From NCBI RefSeq assembly GCF_000010285.1, contig NC_010617.1:1860001-1924000 (forward strand): a stretch of DNA of 64,000 nt. The letters are read 5' to 3'. Positions 39,723 through 48,392 of the stretch are shown here, piece by piece. Position 1 is the first letter of the stretch. The number at the start of each line of letters is the position of its first letter. The stretch comes from Kocuria rhizophila DC2201 (lineage in GTDB: Bacteria; Actinomycetota; Actinomycetes; Actinomycetales; Micrococcaceae). The notes beneath the pieces are model-generated. The model was not told the origin of the DNA and did not search any database. It was given only the letters and a program-made list of their open reading frames with translations. Both the position numbers and the translations under genes were made by a program.

Positions 39723-41099
39723 TCAGACCGAGCGCAGCAGCATGGCCACGCCCTGGCCACCCGCGGCGCACACCGAGATCAGCGCGGTCTGGGGCTTGCC
39801 CTCGGCCTTGGCGCGGGCCGCGAGCTCCTTGGCCGTGGAGGCCACGATGCGCCCGCCGGTGGCGGCGAACGGGTGGCCGGTGGCCAGCGAGGAGCCGTTG
39901 ACGTTGAGCTTGGAGCGGTCGATCGAGCCCAGCGGGGCGTCCAGACCCAGGCGCTCCTTGCAGAACTCCGGGGACTCCCACGCCTTCATGATGGACAGCA
40001 CCGTGGAGGCGAACGCCTCGTGGATCTCCACGAGGTCCAGGTCCTGCAGGGTGAGGCCCTGGCGGGCCAGCAGGCGCGGCACGGCGTAGGCGGGAGCCAT
40101 GAGCAGGCCCTCCTTGCCGGTCACGAAGTCCACGGCGGCGGCCTCGGAGTCCACGACCTCGGCGAGCGGGGTGAGGCTGTGCTCGGCGGCCCACTGCTCG
40201 GTGGCGATCAGCACGGCGGAGGCGCCGTCCGTGAGCGGGGTGGAGTTGCCGGCGGTCATGGTGGCCTCGCCCGCGAGCTTCTTCCCGAACACCGGGTTCA
40301 GGTTGCCCAGCTTCTCCACGGTGGAGTCCGGGCGCATGTTGTTGTCCTTGGTCAGGCCCTTGAACGGGGTGACAAGGTCGTCGAAGAACCCGCGCTCGTA
40401 CGCGGCGGCGAGGTGCTGGTGGGAGGCCGCGGCCAGCTCGTCCTGGGCCTCACGGGTGATGCCCCAGTGCTCGGTGGTCAGGGCCTGGTGCTCACCCATG
40501 GACAGGCCCGTGCGGGGCTCGCCGGAGCTGGGCACGGCGGGCGCGAGGTCCGCGGGGCGGACGTCCTTGAACGCCTGGAGCTTCTGCAGGGTGGTCTTGG
40601 CGCGCTGAAGCTTGAGCAGTGCGCGGCGCAGGCCCTCGCTCACGGCGATGGGCGCGTCCGAGGAAGAATCCACGCCGCCGGCGATGCCGGCCTCGATCTG
40701 GCCCAGGCGGATCTTGTTGGAGATCGAGCTGACGGTCTCCATGCCCGTGGCGCACGCCATCTGGACGTCGTAGGCCGGGGTGGCCGAGTCCAGGGCGGAG
40801 CCCAGCACGGACTCGCGGGTCAGGTTGAAGTCGCGGGAGTGCTTGATCACGGCACCGGCGGCCACGGCGCCCAGACGCTCACCGGCGATCCCGGTGCGGG
40901 CCACGAGACCGTCGATCGCGGCGGTGAGCATGTCCTGGTTGGACGCGTTGGCGTACGGGCCGCCTGCGCGGGAGAAGGGGATGCGGTTGCCCGCGACCAC
41001 CACGGCGCGGGTGCCCGTGGCGGGTGCGGCGTGCTTGCCCGCGGCGGCGGTCTTGGCGCCGGTGCCCGGCTGCTTCGCGTTCTGCGTGTTCTCGGTCAT
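39723..41099 (-). CDS. acetyl-CoA C-acyltransferase (FadI/FadA-type thiolase)
   Basis: 458-aa thiolase cleaving 3-ketoacyl-CoA. Nucleophilic Cys in VQMACATGMETV (about 121), NGSSLATGHPFAATGGR (His) and the second Cys in ISVCAAGGQG near the end are seen. A 30-residue Ala/Gly/Lys-rich N-terminal tail precedes the fold. An AAGGAG Shine-Dalgarno 6 nt before the ATG sets the start. Divergent from the TetR gene, whose operator lies between, and first gene of thiolase-fabG-maoC. Confidence 0.94.
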   Translation of the reverse strand: MTENTQNAKQPGTGAKTAAAGKHAAPATGTRAVVVAGNRIPFSRAGGPYANASNQDMLTAAIDGLVARTGIAGERLGAVAAGAVIKHSRDFNLTRESVLGSALDSATPAYDVQMACATGMETVSSISNKIRLGQIEAGIAGGVDSSSDAPIAVSEGLRRALLKLQRAKTTLQKLQAFKDVRPADLAPAVPSSGEPRTGLSMGEHQALTTEHWGITREAQDELAAASHQHLAAAYERGFFDDLVTPFKGLTKDNNMRPDSTVEKLGNLNPVFGKKLAGEATMTAGNSTPLTDGASAVLIATEQWAAEHSLTPLAEVVDSEAAAVDFVTGKEGLLMAPAYAVPRLLARQGLTLQDLDLVEIHEAFASTVLSIMKAWESPEFCKERLGLDAPLGSIDRSKLNVNGSSLATGHPFAATGGRIVASTAKELAARAKAEGKPQTALISVCAAGGQGVAMLLRSV

Positions 41100-41156
41100 G
41101 TCTGCTCCTTGTGAGGGGATTCGTGCGATGTGGATCACTTGAAACCCAGAGTAGCT

Positions 41157-41171
41157 GATACTCTCGGTATC
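41157..41171. promoter_or_regulatory. candidate TetR operator
   Basis: GATACTCTCGGTATC, a palindrome with 5-bp arms, ends exactly at the base before the TetR GTG start and overlaps its GATACT -10-like box. It could also control the divergent thiolase promoter. Confidence 0.6.
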
Positions 41172-41888
41172 GTGAAACAGGTCACGACCCCCGTGGACGG
41201 CAGGAACAGCCGCTGGCAGCGACACCGCGCCAGGCGGCGCACCGAGCTGATCACGGCCGCCCGCGATGCGGTGGCCGCGAACGGCGCTGCCATCTCCATG
41301 GAGGAGATCGCCACGGCGTGCGGCACGTCCAAGTCCGTGTTCTACCGGTACTTCAAGGACAAGTCCGGCGTGCAGGCCGCCGTGGGCGAGTACTTCGTGA
41401 CCCGCATGCGACGCCGCATGGTGGCCGCCGTCAGCGAGGCGGACACCTTCGCGGCCATGATCCACGCACTCGTCTCCGAGTACCTCAAGTCCGTGGCGGG
41501 CTCCGCCGAGGTCTACCGCTTCGTGGTGACCGCCCCGGACGAGCAGGGATCCACCATCGAGCGCTTCATCGACTCGGTGCGGGACCTGCTCATGGAGCAG
41601 TACGTGCGCCACTACGGCGAGGCGGCCACCGGGGACGGTGTCCTGCAGAGCTGGGCCGCCGCCACCGTGGGCATGGTCCGCGGCGCCGGGGAATCCTGGC
41701 TCTCCCAGGGCGACGCCCCCGGCGCACCGGACCGCCACACCATGAGTCGCATCATCACCACGTGGGCCGTGGAAGGTCTGCGCCCCGTGGCGTCCACGTC
41801 CGCGGCGGTCTCCGCCGCGGCGTCCCCTTCCAGCAACGCCCCCATCCAGGACGGCCCGTCCGTCCGCGAGACCCCACAGGAGTCATGA
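41172..41888 (+). CDS. TetR family transcriptional regulator
   Basis: 238 aa. The N-terminal HTH is seen at about 25-70 (RRTELITAARDAVAANGAAISMEEIATACGTSKSVFYRYFKDKSG shape). The C-terminal domain binds an unknown ligand; fatty acyl-CoA is likely from the flanking genes. The last 25 residues are Ala/Ser-rich. GTG start abuts the palindromic operator. The stop overlaps the acyl-CoA oxidase start. Confidence 0.9.
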   Translation: MKQVTTPVDGRNSRWQRHRARRRTELITAARDAVAANGAAISMEEIATACGTSKSVFYRYFKDKSGVQAAVGEYFVTRMRRRMVAAVSEADTFAAMIHALVSEYLKSVAGSAEVYRFVVTAPDEQGSTIERFIDSVRDLLMEQYVRHYGEAATGDGVLQSWAAATVGMVRGAGESWLSQGDAPGAPDRHTMSRIITTWAVEGLRPVASTSAAVSAAASPSSNAPIQDGPSVRETPQES

Positions 41889-44002
41889 TGAGCACCACCA
41901 CGGTCAGCGGAACCATTCCCGACACCGACCGCATCGAGGACCTCCCCGAGGACGGCGCCACCGCCCCCTCGACCATCGACACCGCGGAACTGGGTAGGAT
42001 CCTGCTGGGCCGCTGGCCCGAGGCCCGCCTGGCCGCCCGCAAACGCGCCGAGGACCCCCGCTTCCAGTCCCAGTACGACCAGTCCTTCGCGGACCAGCGC
42101 AACGTCACGTTCGAGCAGCTCAAGCTGCTCGCGGACGCCGGTCCCCAGTACCTGGGGATGCCCGAGAGCGTGGGCGGGGCCATGAGCCCCGGCGCCAACC
42201 TCTCCGCGTTCGAGGAGCTCGTGCTCGCGGACCCGTCCCTGCAGATCAAGTCCGGTGTGCAGTGGGGCCTGTTCGGCTCCGCCGTGCTGAACCTCGGCAC
42301 CGAGGAGCACCACAAGAAGTGGCTGCCCTCCATCCTGGACCTCAGCATGCCCGGCGCGTTCGCCATGACGGAGATCGGCCACGGCTCGGACGTCGCCTCG
42401 ATCGGCACCACCGCCACGTACATCCCGGAGACGGACGAGTTCGAGATCCACACGCCGTTCAAGGCCGCGTGGAAGGACTACCTCGGCAACGCCGCGGTGC
42501 ACGGCCGCGCGGCCACCGTGTTCGCGCAGCTGATCGTGGACGGCATGAACCACGGCGTGCACTGCCTCTACGTGCCCCTGCGGGACGAGAACGGCGAGTT
42601 CCTGCCGGGCGTGGGCGGCGAGGACGACGGCCGCAAAGGCGGGCTCAACGGCATCGACAACGGCCGCCTGCACTTCGACCACGTGCGCGTGCCCCGCACC
42701 AACCTGCTCAACAAGTACGGGGACGTGGACGAGAACGGCGTCTACTCCTCCCCCATCCCGTCCCCGGGCCGGCGCTTCTTCACCATGATCGGCACGCTGG
42801 TCCAGGGCCGTGTGTCCCTCGACGGCGCCGCGACGATCGCGAACCAGGCGGCCCTGAGCATCGCGGTGCGCTACGCCGAGCAGCGGCGGCAGTTCACCAC
42901 GGACTCGGACATCCAGGAGCAGACGCTGCTGGACTACCAGCGCCACCAGCGCCGGCTGATCCCGCGCATCGCGGAGACCTACGCGATGACCTTCGCGCAC
43001 CAGCAGCTGCTCGACAAGTTCCACGAGGTGTTCTCCGGCGAGGACGAGTCCGACGGCAACCGTCAGGAGCTCGAGACCCTGGCCGCGGCGTTCAAGCCGA
43101 TGTCCACGTGGAGCGCCCTGGACACGCTGCAGGAGTGCCGCGAGGCGTGCGGCGGCGCGGGCTTCATGGCCAAGAACCGCTTCGTGCAGCTGCGCGCGGA
43201 CCTGGACGTGTACGTCACCTTCGAGGGCGACAACACCATCCTGCTCCAGCTCGTGGCCAAGCGGCTGCTCAACGACTACTCCGCGGAGTTCAAGAACGCG
43301 GATGTGGGGGTCATGGCCCGCTACGTGGCGGACCGCGCCACCGAAGCCGGCTTCAACCGCTCCGGGTTGCGCAAGCTGACCCAGGCGTTCTCGGACACCG
43401 GGGACTCCCGCAAGTCCGTCAACGCCCTGCGCGATCCCGCGGCCCAGCGCGCGCTGCTCACCGACCGGGTGCAGACCATGATCGGTGACATCGCGGACGA
43501 GCTGCGGGCCGTGTCCCGCAAGTCCCGCACCGAGCAGGCCAAGGCGTTCAACGACAACCAGAACCGGCTGCTCGAGGCCGCCCGCTCCCACGCCCAGCTG
43601 CTGCAGTGGGAGGCGTTCACCGCCGGTCTGGAGAAGGTCGAGGACCCGGACACCAAGCGTGTGCTCACGTGGCTGCGGGACCTCTTCGGCCTGCACCTGA
43701 TCGAGCAGGACCTCGCGTGGTACCTCTCCTACGGTCGGCTCTCGATGCGCCGCGGCCGCGCCCTGGAGTCCTACATCAACCGCCTCATCGCGCGCCTGCG
43801 CCCCTACTCCCTGGAGCTGGTGGACGCGTTCGGGCTCTCGCCCGAGCTGCTGCGCGCCGAGATCGGCGGCACGGTGGAGGCCGAGCGCCAGGAGGAGGCC
43901 GCGGACTACTACCGCCGGCTGCGCGCGAGCGGCAAGGCCCCCGTCAAGGAGCCCAAGCCCGCCAAGGACCCGGGCGCCCAGACCCGCGGCCACCACGGCT
44001 GA
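41888..44002 (+). CDS. acyl-CoA oxidase (ACOX family)
   Basis: 704-aa flavoenzyme, clearly longer than a dehydrogenase (about 390 aa). ACOX features: FAMTEIGHGSDVASIGTTATY, VQGRVSLDGAATIANQAAL, ECREACGGAGFM, and VTFEGDNTILLQLVAKRLL with the catalytic Glu, followed by a long helical C-terminal half. Oxidases pass electrons to O2 and make H2O2. I use the second ATG (41888), 5 nt after AGGAG; the first ATG (41885) is 2 nt from it. Cotranscribed with the TetR gene. Confidence 0.9.
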   Translation: MSTTTVSGTIPDTDRIEDLPEDGATAPSTIDTAELGRILLGRWPEARLAARKRAEDPRFQSQYDQSFADQRNVTFEQLKLLADAGPQYLGMPESVGGAMSPGANLSAFEELVLADPSLQIKSGVQWGLFGSAVLNLGTEEHHKKWLPSILDLSMPGAFAMTEIGHGSDVASIGTTATYIPETDEFEIHTPFKAAWKDYLGNAAVHGRAATVFAQLIVDGMNHGVHCLYVPLRDENGEFLPGVGGEDDGRKGGLNGIDNGRLHFDHVRVPRTNLLNKYGDVDENGVYSSPIPSPGRRFFTMIGTLVQGRVSLDGAATIANQAALSIAVRYAEQRRQFTTDSDIQEQTLLDYQRHQRRLIPRIAETYAMTFAHQQLLDKFHEVFSGEDESDGNRQELETLAAAFKPMSTWSALDTLQECREACGGAGFMAKNRFVQLRADLDVYVTFEGDNTILLQLVAKRLLNDYSAEFKNADVGVMARYVADRATEAGFNRSGLRKLTQAFSDTGDSRKSVNALRDPAAQRALLTDRVQTMIGDIADELRAVSRKSRTEQAKAFNDNQNRLLEAARSHAQLLQWEAFTAGLEKVEDPDTKRVLTWLRDLFGLHLIEQDLAWYLSYGRLSMRRGRALESYINRLIARLRPYSLELVDAFGLSPELLRAEIGGTVEAERQEEAADYYRRLRASGKAPVKEPKPAKDPGAQTRGHHG

Positions 44003-44017
44003 GCGGCCCACCGGCGC

Positions 44018-44044
44018 GCGCCGTCCCTGAAACGGGGGCGGCGC
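44018..44044. terminator. bidirectional terminator
   Basis: 10-bp stem with one wobble pair (44018-44027 with 44035-44044) between the convergent acyl-CoA oxidase and PP2C genes. Confidence 0.5.
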
Positions 44045-44099
44045 ACGCCGGGCACCGCGCACCGCGCGGGCGCGGTCAGCGGGCGGTCGGAGGGCGGGC

Positions 44100-45017
44100 T
44101 CAGCGCACGCGCGGGATGGAACTCGTGTTCGCGCGGGGGTCGTCTGCGGTGAGCACGTCCGCGACCACGAGGGTCACGTTGTCCCGCCCGCCCGTGCGCA
44201 GCGCGGCCTGGACCAGGACGTCCGCGGCCTCCTTGGGGTGCTGCACCGAGTGCAGCACGCGGGCGATGTGCGCTGGGGAGAGCTCCCCCGTGAGGCCGTC
44301 CGAGCACATGAGCAGCCGCTGGCCCGGGACGGCGGGGAGCACCACGACGTCCGGCTCCCAGATCTGGCCCGTGCCCAGGGCGCGGGTGATCACGTTGCGC
44401 CGCGGGTGCACGAGCGCCTGGGCGGGGGTGAGCTGGCCGATCGACACCAGGTACTGCACCTCGGAGTGGTCCACGGTGAGCTGGTTGACGCCCACGGGCC
44501 CGGTCTGCTCCGTGACCGGCTGCCCCACGCCCGGCCCGGTGAGCTGGTAGGTGCGGGAGTCCCCCACGTTGAACACGAGCCACAGCCAGACGCCCTCGAT
44601 CTGCACGAGCCACGCCCCCGTGACCGTGGTCCCCGCGCGGGTCCCGCACTCGGCCTGGATGGCGTGGTCCGCCTCCCACAGCACGGAGCGCACCCGGCGC
44701 ACGGCCTCGATCACCTCGTGGGGGATCTCCGGGTCCAGCTTGAGCTGCCGGTCGATGGTCGCGCGGAACCGGGCGACGTCCGAGCTCGGCTCGGGCTCCA
44801 CGATCCGGTAGTCACGGAAGTCCTCGAGGGTGAACAGCTCCGAGGCGCCCAGGGTGGACACGCACAGCGCGCTGGCCACCTCCCCGGCCTCGTGCCCGCC
44901 CATGCCGTCCGCCACCGCGCACATGGTGTCGGTGACGATCAGGGCGTCCTCGTTGGTCTCGCGACGCAGCCCGCGGTCGGTGACGCCGCCCGATCGGATG
45001 GTCAGGGGAACGGTCAT
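44100..45017 (-). CDS. PP2C-family Ser/Thr protein phosphatase
   Basis: 305 aa. Metal-binding Asp motifs are seen: RRETNEDALIV (about 18-28), VADGMGGHEAGEVAS (about 36-50), LMCSDGLTGEL and GRDNVTLVVADV near the C terminus. No membrane helix. The ATG overlaps the cyclase stop (ATGA at 45014-45017). In other actinobacteria such phosphatases reverse Ser/Thr kinase signalling; no kinase gene is in the window. Tight coupling to a nucleotide cyclase suggests joint signalling (inference). Confidence 0.92.
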   Translation of the reverse strand: MTVPLTIRSGGVTDRGLRRETNEDALIVTDTMCAVADGMGGHEAGEVASALCVSTLGASELFTLEDFRDYRIVEPEPSSDVARFRATIDRQLKLDPEIPHEVIEAVRRVRSVLWEADHAIQAECGTRAGTTVTGAWLVQIEGVWLWLVFNVGDSRTYQLTGPGVGQPVTEQTGPVGVNQLTVDHSEVQYLVSIGQLTPAQALVHPRRNVITRALGTGQIWEPDVVVLPAVPGQRLLMCSDGLTGELSPAHIARVLHSVQHPKEAADVLVQAALRTGGRDNVTLVVADVLTADDPRANTSSIPRVR

Positions 45018-46174
45018 TCGACCTCGTCTTCCAGTAGGGGCCCGGAGCCCTGGGAGATGGCCACGGGGCGGACGTCCCCGAAGCCCCGCACGTTGCGGGT
45101 GGGCTGCGGGTCGAGCACGAAGCGCTCGTCCCCGCGCAGCACGCGGGCGGTGGACTCGTCCACCACCACGCCGCCCGGCTCCGTGAGTGCCACGAGCCGG
45201 GACGCGAGGTTCACGGTGGGACCGTAGAGGTCCCCGAGGCGCGGCAGCACACGGCCCCACACGAAGGCAACGCGCGCCTGCGGCAGCAGCGGGTCCTCCT
45301 TGATGATCCGCGCGAGGGCGAGCGAGATCTGCGCTCCGCCCTCGGGGGTCTCGGACAGGAACATGACCTCGTCCCCGATGGTCTTGATCACGCGGCCCCC
45401 ACCGATCGAGATGACCTCCGCGCAGCGCTTCTCGAAGCGCTGCACCAGGTTGGCCAGGGTGCGCTCGTTCATCTGCCGGGACAGGGACGTGTAGGACACG
45501 AGGTCCGCGAAGCCGACCCCGCGCGCGAGGGGCAGGGCCGCGCCGCCGACGTCCGGAGCGGCGTCGTGCAGGATCACCGTGGAGCCGTCCGGGCGCTCGC
45601 CGCGCATGGCCAGGCGCTGGACGGCCGCCGAGAGCTGGCGCCGCCACGCGTAGTCCAGCAGCTGCTGCAGGGGGCCCAGCAGCTCGGGCAGCAGGGTGAG
45701 CAGCTCGCGGCGGGCACGGGCGTCGGTCATGTCCCGGTGGGCGACCATGTCCTCCACGAGGGCCTCGATCTGCCACACCACCATGCGGTCGGTCAGCTGC
45801 GCCACGGAGCGCGCGAGGGACAGCGCCGCCTCCTCACTGAGGGCACCGTTCTGGACCATGTCGGAGACCACGCGCAGGGCGCGGACGTCCTCGCCCGTGA
45901 AGTAGACGTCGTCGTCGGTGAGGTTCGGGAAGCCCAGGGCGCGCCAGATCTTGCGGGCCGAGGCCGTGGAGAGCCCCGCCTCCTTCGCGGCCTCGCGGCG
46001 CCGCAGGTGGCGCTGGGAGCCCAGCAGCAGGGAGTCGAGGTGGCGCACGGCCGCCTTGGACTCCTCGGAGCCGTACAGGTTGGACTGCACGGGGTTGTTG
46101 AGGTTGAGGTTGAGCTGCTCGGTCTGGGGGCCCGTCACGAACTGGTCCGAGTGTTCCGAGGTGTCGTCAGCCAC
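45014..46174 (-). CDS. class III adenylate/guanylate cyclase with N-terminal regulatory domain
   Basis: 386 aa. Residues 50-190 are helical and begin with a helix-turn-helix-like element (RREAAKEAGLSTASARKIWRALGF), like the regulatory domain of mycobacterial Rv1264. The catalytic domain (from about 210) has both metal Asp (VGFADLVSYTS, KTIGDEVMFLS), the purine-specifying Lys and Asp, and the Asn/Arg pair in GPTVNLASRL, so it should be active as an adenylate cyclase. GTG start chosen for an AGGAG Shine-Dalgarno 6 nt upstream. It overlaps the PH gene by 8 bp. Confidence 0.9.
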   Translation of the reverse strand: MADDTSEHSDQFVTGPQTEQLNLNLNNPVQSNLYGSEESKAAVRHLDSLLLGSQRHLRRREAAKEAGLSTASARKIWRALGFPNLTDDDVYFTGEDVRALRVVSDMVQNGALSEEAALSLARSVAQLTDRMVVWQIEALVEDMVAHRDMTDARARRELLTLLPELLGPLQQLLDYAWRRQLSAAVQRLAMRGERPDGSTVILHDAAPDVGGAALPLARGVGFADLVSYTSLSRQMNERTLANLVQRFEKRCAEVISIGGGRVIKTIGDEVMFLSETPEGGAQISLALARIIKEDPLLPQARVAFVWGRVLPRLGDLYGPTVNLASRLVALTEPGGVVVDESTARVLRGDERFVLDPQPTRNVRGFGDVRPVAISQGSGPLLEDEVE

Positions 46175-46775
46175 GCGGTCCTCCTTGCTGGGCGGTGTGC
46201 GGGCCGGGGTGAACCGGCCCCGGTGCGGTGCCTTCCCCACTGTAGTTCCCCGCGCTGCCTGCACCGCCGCGCACGAGCCGGGCGAAGTGGGCGGGCTGGG
46301 GGCAGCCCGTGAGCTTGAGTCCGCCCAGGATCCCGAAATCCGCGAGCACGGTGCCGCGGTCCAGTTCCTCCCGGGTAGAACCCTCCTCGGTGGCGCCGCG
46401 GGTGACCCGCACGGACTGGAGGGCGGTCAGGGGCAGGGCCACGGCGCCGTCGTGGGCCGGTGGTCCCACGAGCGCCAGCCGGGACGTGGTCAGCACGAAG
46501 CGCGTGCGGGTCCAGCGCCACGCGGGTGCCAGGGTGAAGCGCCACGCCGCGAGCAGCGCGGCGAGCACCAGCAGCCACCCCACGAACGCGTGCAGCCCCG
46601 TCCACGGCGCGTCCGTGGGCCGCCATGTGAGGTCCAGGAGGCGGCGCAGGGCCGAGTAGGCGAACACGATCAGCCACGCGGCGAGCGCCGGGCCCACCAG
46701 GGCGAGGGGGTGCGGGCGGGTGGCCACCACGGTCTGCTCCCCCGGTTCCAGGGCGAGGCCGTGCCGGGGGCTCAT
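46167..46775 (-). CDS. membrane protein with bacterial PH domain
   Basis: 202 aa. Two membrane helices (about 28-48 and 64-84) precede a PH-like beta-barrel (RFVLTTSRLALVG ... ALPLTALQSVRVTRG). It matches the actinobacterial PH protein found beside birA (as Rv3278c next to Rv3279c). The ATG overlaps the birA stop (ATGA), and the end overlaps the cyclase start. Function unknown. Confidence 0.85.
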   Translation of the reverse strand: MSPRHGLALEPGEQTVVATRPHPLALVGPALAAWLIVFAYSALRRLLDLTWRPTDAPWTGLHAFVGWLLVLAALLAAWRFTLAPAWRWTRTRFVLTTSRLALVGPPAHDGAVALPLTALQSVRVTRGATEEGSTREELDRGTVLADFGILGGLKLTGCPQPAHFARLVRGGAGSAGNYSGEGTAPGPVHPGPHTAQQGGPRG

Positions 46776-47824
46776 GCCCGCGGCTCCGGGCGCGCGCCGG
46801 GCGAGGGCGGCTCGGGAACGGGGGCGGGCGGCGTCGTGAGCGGACCGGTGGTCGGGGCCGACGGGTCGGTGGCCAGAGCCGACGGGTGCGCGGCCGGGGG
46901 CACGGCGGGGCCGCTCTCGGACCCGGTGCGGTGGGTGTCCTCGGGCGTCCGGGCGGAATGACCGGCCGCGGCGGGCCGCACGTGCACCACCTCCCCCGCG
47001 GAGTACTCGTGCTCGCGTCCGTCCCGTGCGCGCACGACCAGCTGGCCCGAGGTGCCGAGTCCCGTGGCGGTGGCGAGCAGCGGCGCGGACGCGCCGGGCA
47101 GCTGCAGGCTCACCTCGCGGCCGAGCGTGTCCACGCGCGCCTCGAGGTCGCGGCGGAGGGGGCCGCCCGGTCCGAGCTGGCGCGCCGGGTCCTCGGAGGC
47201 CCTCTCGAGCGTCTCGGCGAAGCGCGCGAGCACCGCGGTGAGCAGCGCGGGGCGGGTGGGAGCGGCGTCGGCCTCCAGCGCGAGGGAGGTGGCCGTGGGC
47301 ACGGGCAGCTCGCGCTGGGTCACGTTCAGGCCCGCGCCCACCACCACCGTGGGGGCGGTGCCGGCGGCGGGCGCCACCATGGTGGCCAGCACGCCGCACA
47401 GCTTGCGCTCGCGAACCAGGACGTCGTTGGGCCACTTCAGCACGGCGGGCACTCCGGTGAGGTCCCGCACCGCCCCGGTCACCGCGTACGCCATGAGCAG
47501 GGTGAGCCACGGGACGAGCTGCGGCTCCCACGCACGCCCCGTGCGGTCCACGGGAGTGCACGCCACGGAGAAGGTGACGGCCGCGCCGGGCGGGGTGACC
47601 CACTGCCGGTCCAGCCGACCTCTGCCCCGGGACTGGAAGCCGGTGACGACCGCCGCGAGGCCCTCCCCGCGCCCGCCCCGGTCCGCGATGCTCTGCGCGA
47701 GCCACGTGTTGGTGGAGTCCACACTGTCCAGCACCGTGACCTCCCGGTACCCGTGGCCGCGCAGGGCGTCCTCGAGCGGCGCCTCGCGGTAGTCGGCGGC
47801 GGGGCTGTGCCCGGTGGCTTCCAT
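46772..47824 (-). CDS. birA: biotin--[acetyl-CoA-carboxylase] ligase
   Basis: 350 aa. Biotinylates the carrier subunit of acyl-CoA carboxylase. Seen: DSTNTWLAQ, the SRGRGRLDRQW adenylate-binding loop, KWPNDVLVRERKLCGVL, VGAGLNV, and a C-terminal SH3-like domain. No N-terminal HTH, so group I, without DNA binding. The last about 60 residues (from 290) are a Pro/Ala/Ser-rich tail not found in the core family. It is close to accD/accE, whose carboxylase partner it serves. Confidence 0.93.
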   Translation of the reverse strand: MEATGHSPAADYREAPLEDALRGHGYREVTVLDSVDSTNTWLAQSIADRGGRGEGLAAVVTGFQSRGRGRLDRQWVTPPGAAVTFSVACTPVDRTGRAWEPQLVPWLTLLMAYAVTGAVRDLTGVPAVLKWPNDVLVRERKLCGVLATMVAPAAGTAPTVVVGAGLNVTQRELPVPTATSLALEADAAPTRPALLTAVLARFAETLERASEDPARQLGPGGPLRRDLEARVDTLGREVSLQLPGASAPLLATATGLGTSGQLVVRARDGREHEYSAGEVVHVRPAAAGHSARTPEDTHRTGSESGPAVPPAAHPSALATDPSAPTTGPLTTPPAPVPEPPSPGARPEPRA

Positions 47825-47975
47825 GACTCGTGCTCCTCACATGACGGCAGTGCGCCGTGGCCTGGGTGTGACCTCCAGCTTAGGTGCAGCCCCGGGCCGT
47901 CCACCGCGTCCGCGGCCGGGCATATGCTGGGACGCGTCCGCACCCAGCCCCGATGCACCCGTGGGAGGCCCCGAC

Positions 47976-48257
47976 ATGAGCGTCTTCGCCCTGCACTACA
48001 CCTACGGCGGCCCGCCCGAGCTGCTCGCCGAGCACCGCCCCGCCCACCGCGCGTTCCTGCGCGAGCTGCACGAGCGCGGCGTCAACCTGGCCTCGGGCCC
48101 GCTGGGGGACGACGCCGCCCTGGTCGTCCTCGAGGCCGCGGACGCCGCGGAGGTGGAACGACTCATCCAGGACGATCCCCTCGTGGTCCACGGCGTGGTC
48201 ACCGAGCACACGGTGCGCGAGTGGTCCGTGACCATCGGGGCCGTGGGCGGCGCCTGA
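47976..48257 (+). CDS. YciI family protein
   Basis: 93-aa ferredoxin-like protein with the YciI pattern: HRPAHRAFLRELHERG (His-Asp/Glu site) and ASGPLGDDAALVVLEAAD. A GGGAGG Shine-Dalgarno lies 6-7 nt before the ATG. Divergent from birA. Biochemical role of YciI proteins is mostly unknown. Confidence 0.85.
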   Translation: MSVFALHYTYGGPPELLAEHRPAHRAFLRELHERGVNLASGPLGDDAALVVLEAADAAEVERLIQDDPLVVHGVVTEHTVREWSVTIGAVGGA

Positions 48258-48270
48258 GACCGCGCACCGC

Positions 48271-48327
48271 GGGCGGGCGATGTTGTGGAACTCCTACAAA
48301 AGCCCGCCCCGGACCGGCCACTACACT
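48271..48327 (+). promoter_or_regulatory. accD upstream region: inverted repeat and promoter
   Basis: An interrupted inverted repeat pairs GGGCGGGC with GCCCGCCC (48271-48278, 48302-48309) and, inside it, TTGT with ACAA (48283-48286, 48296-48299). It may end the YciI transcript or be an operator. TACACT at 48322-48327 is the likely -10 of accD. Confidence 0.4.
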
Positions 48328-48392
48328 GGGTGCGATCCGAGGGGCCCGCGGCACGCCCTGTTCCTGTGCCGGCCACGACCACGCGAGGTGTC

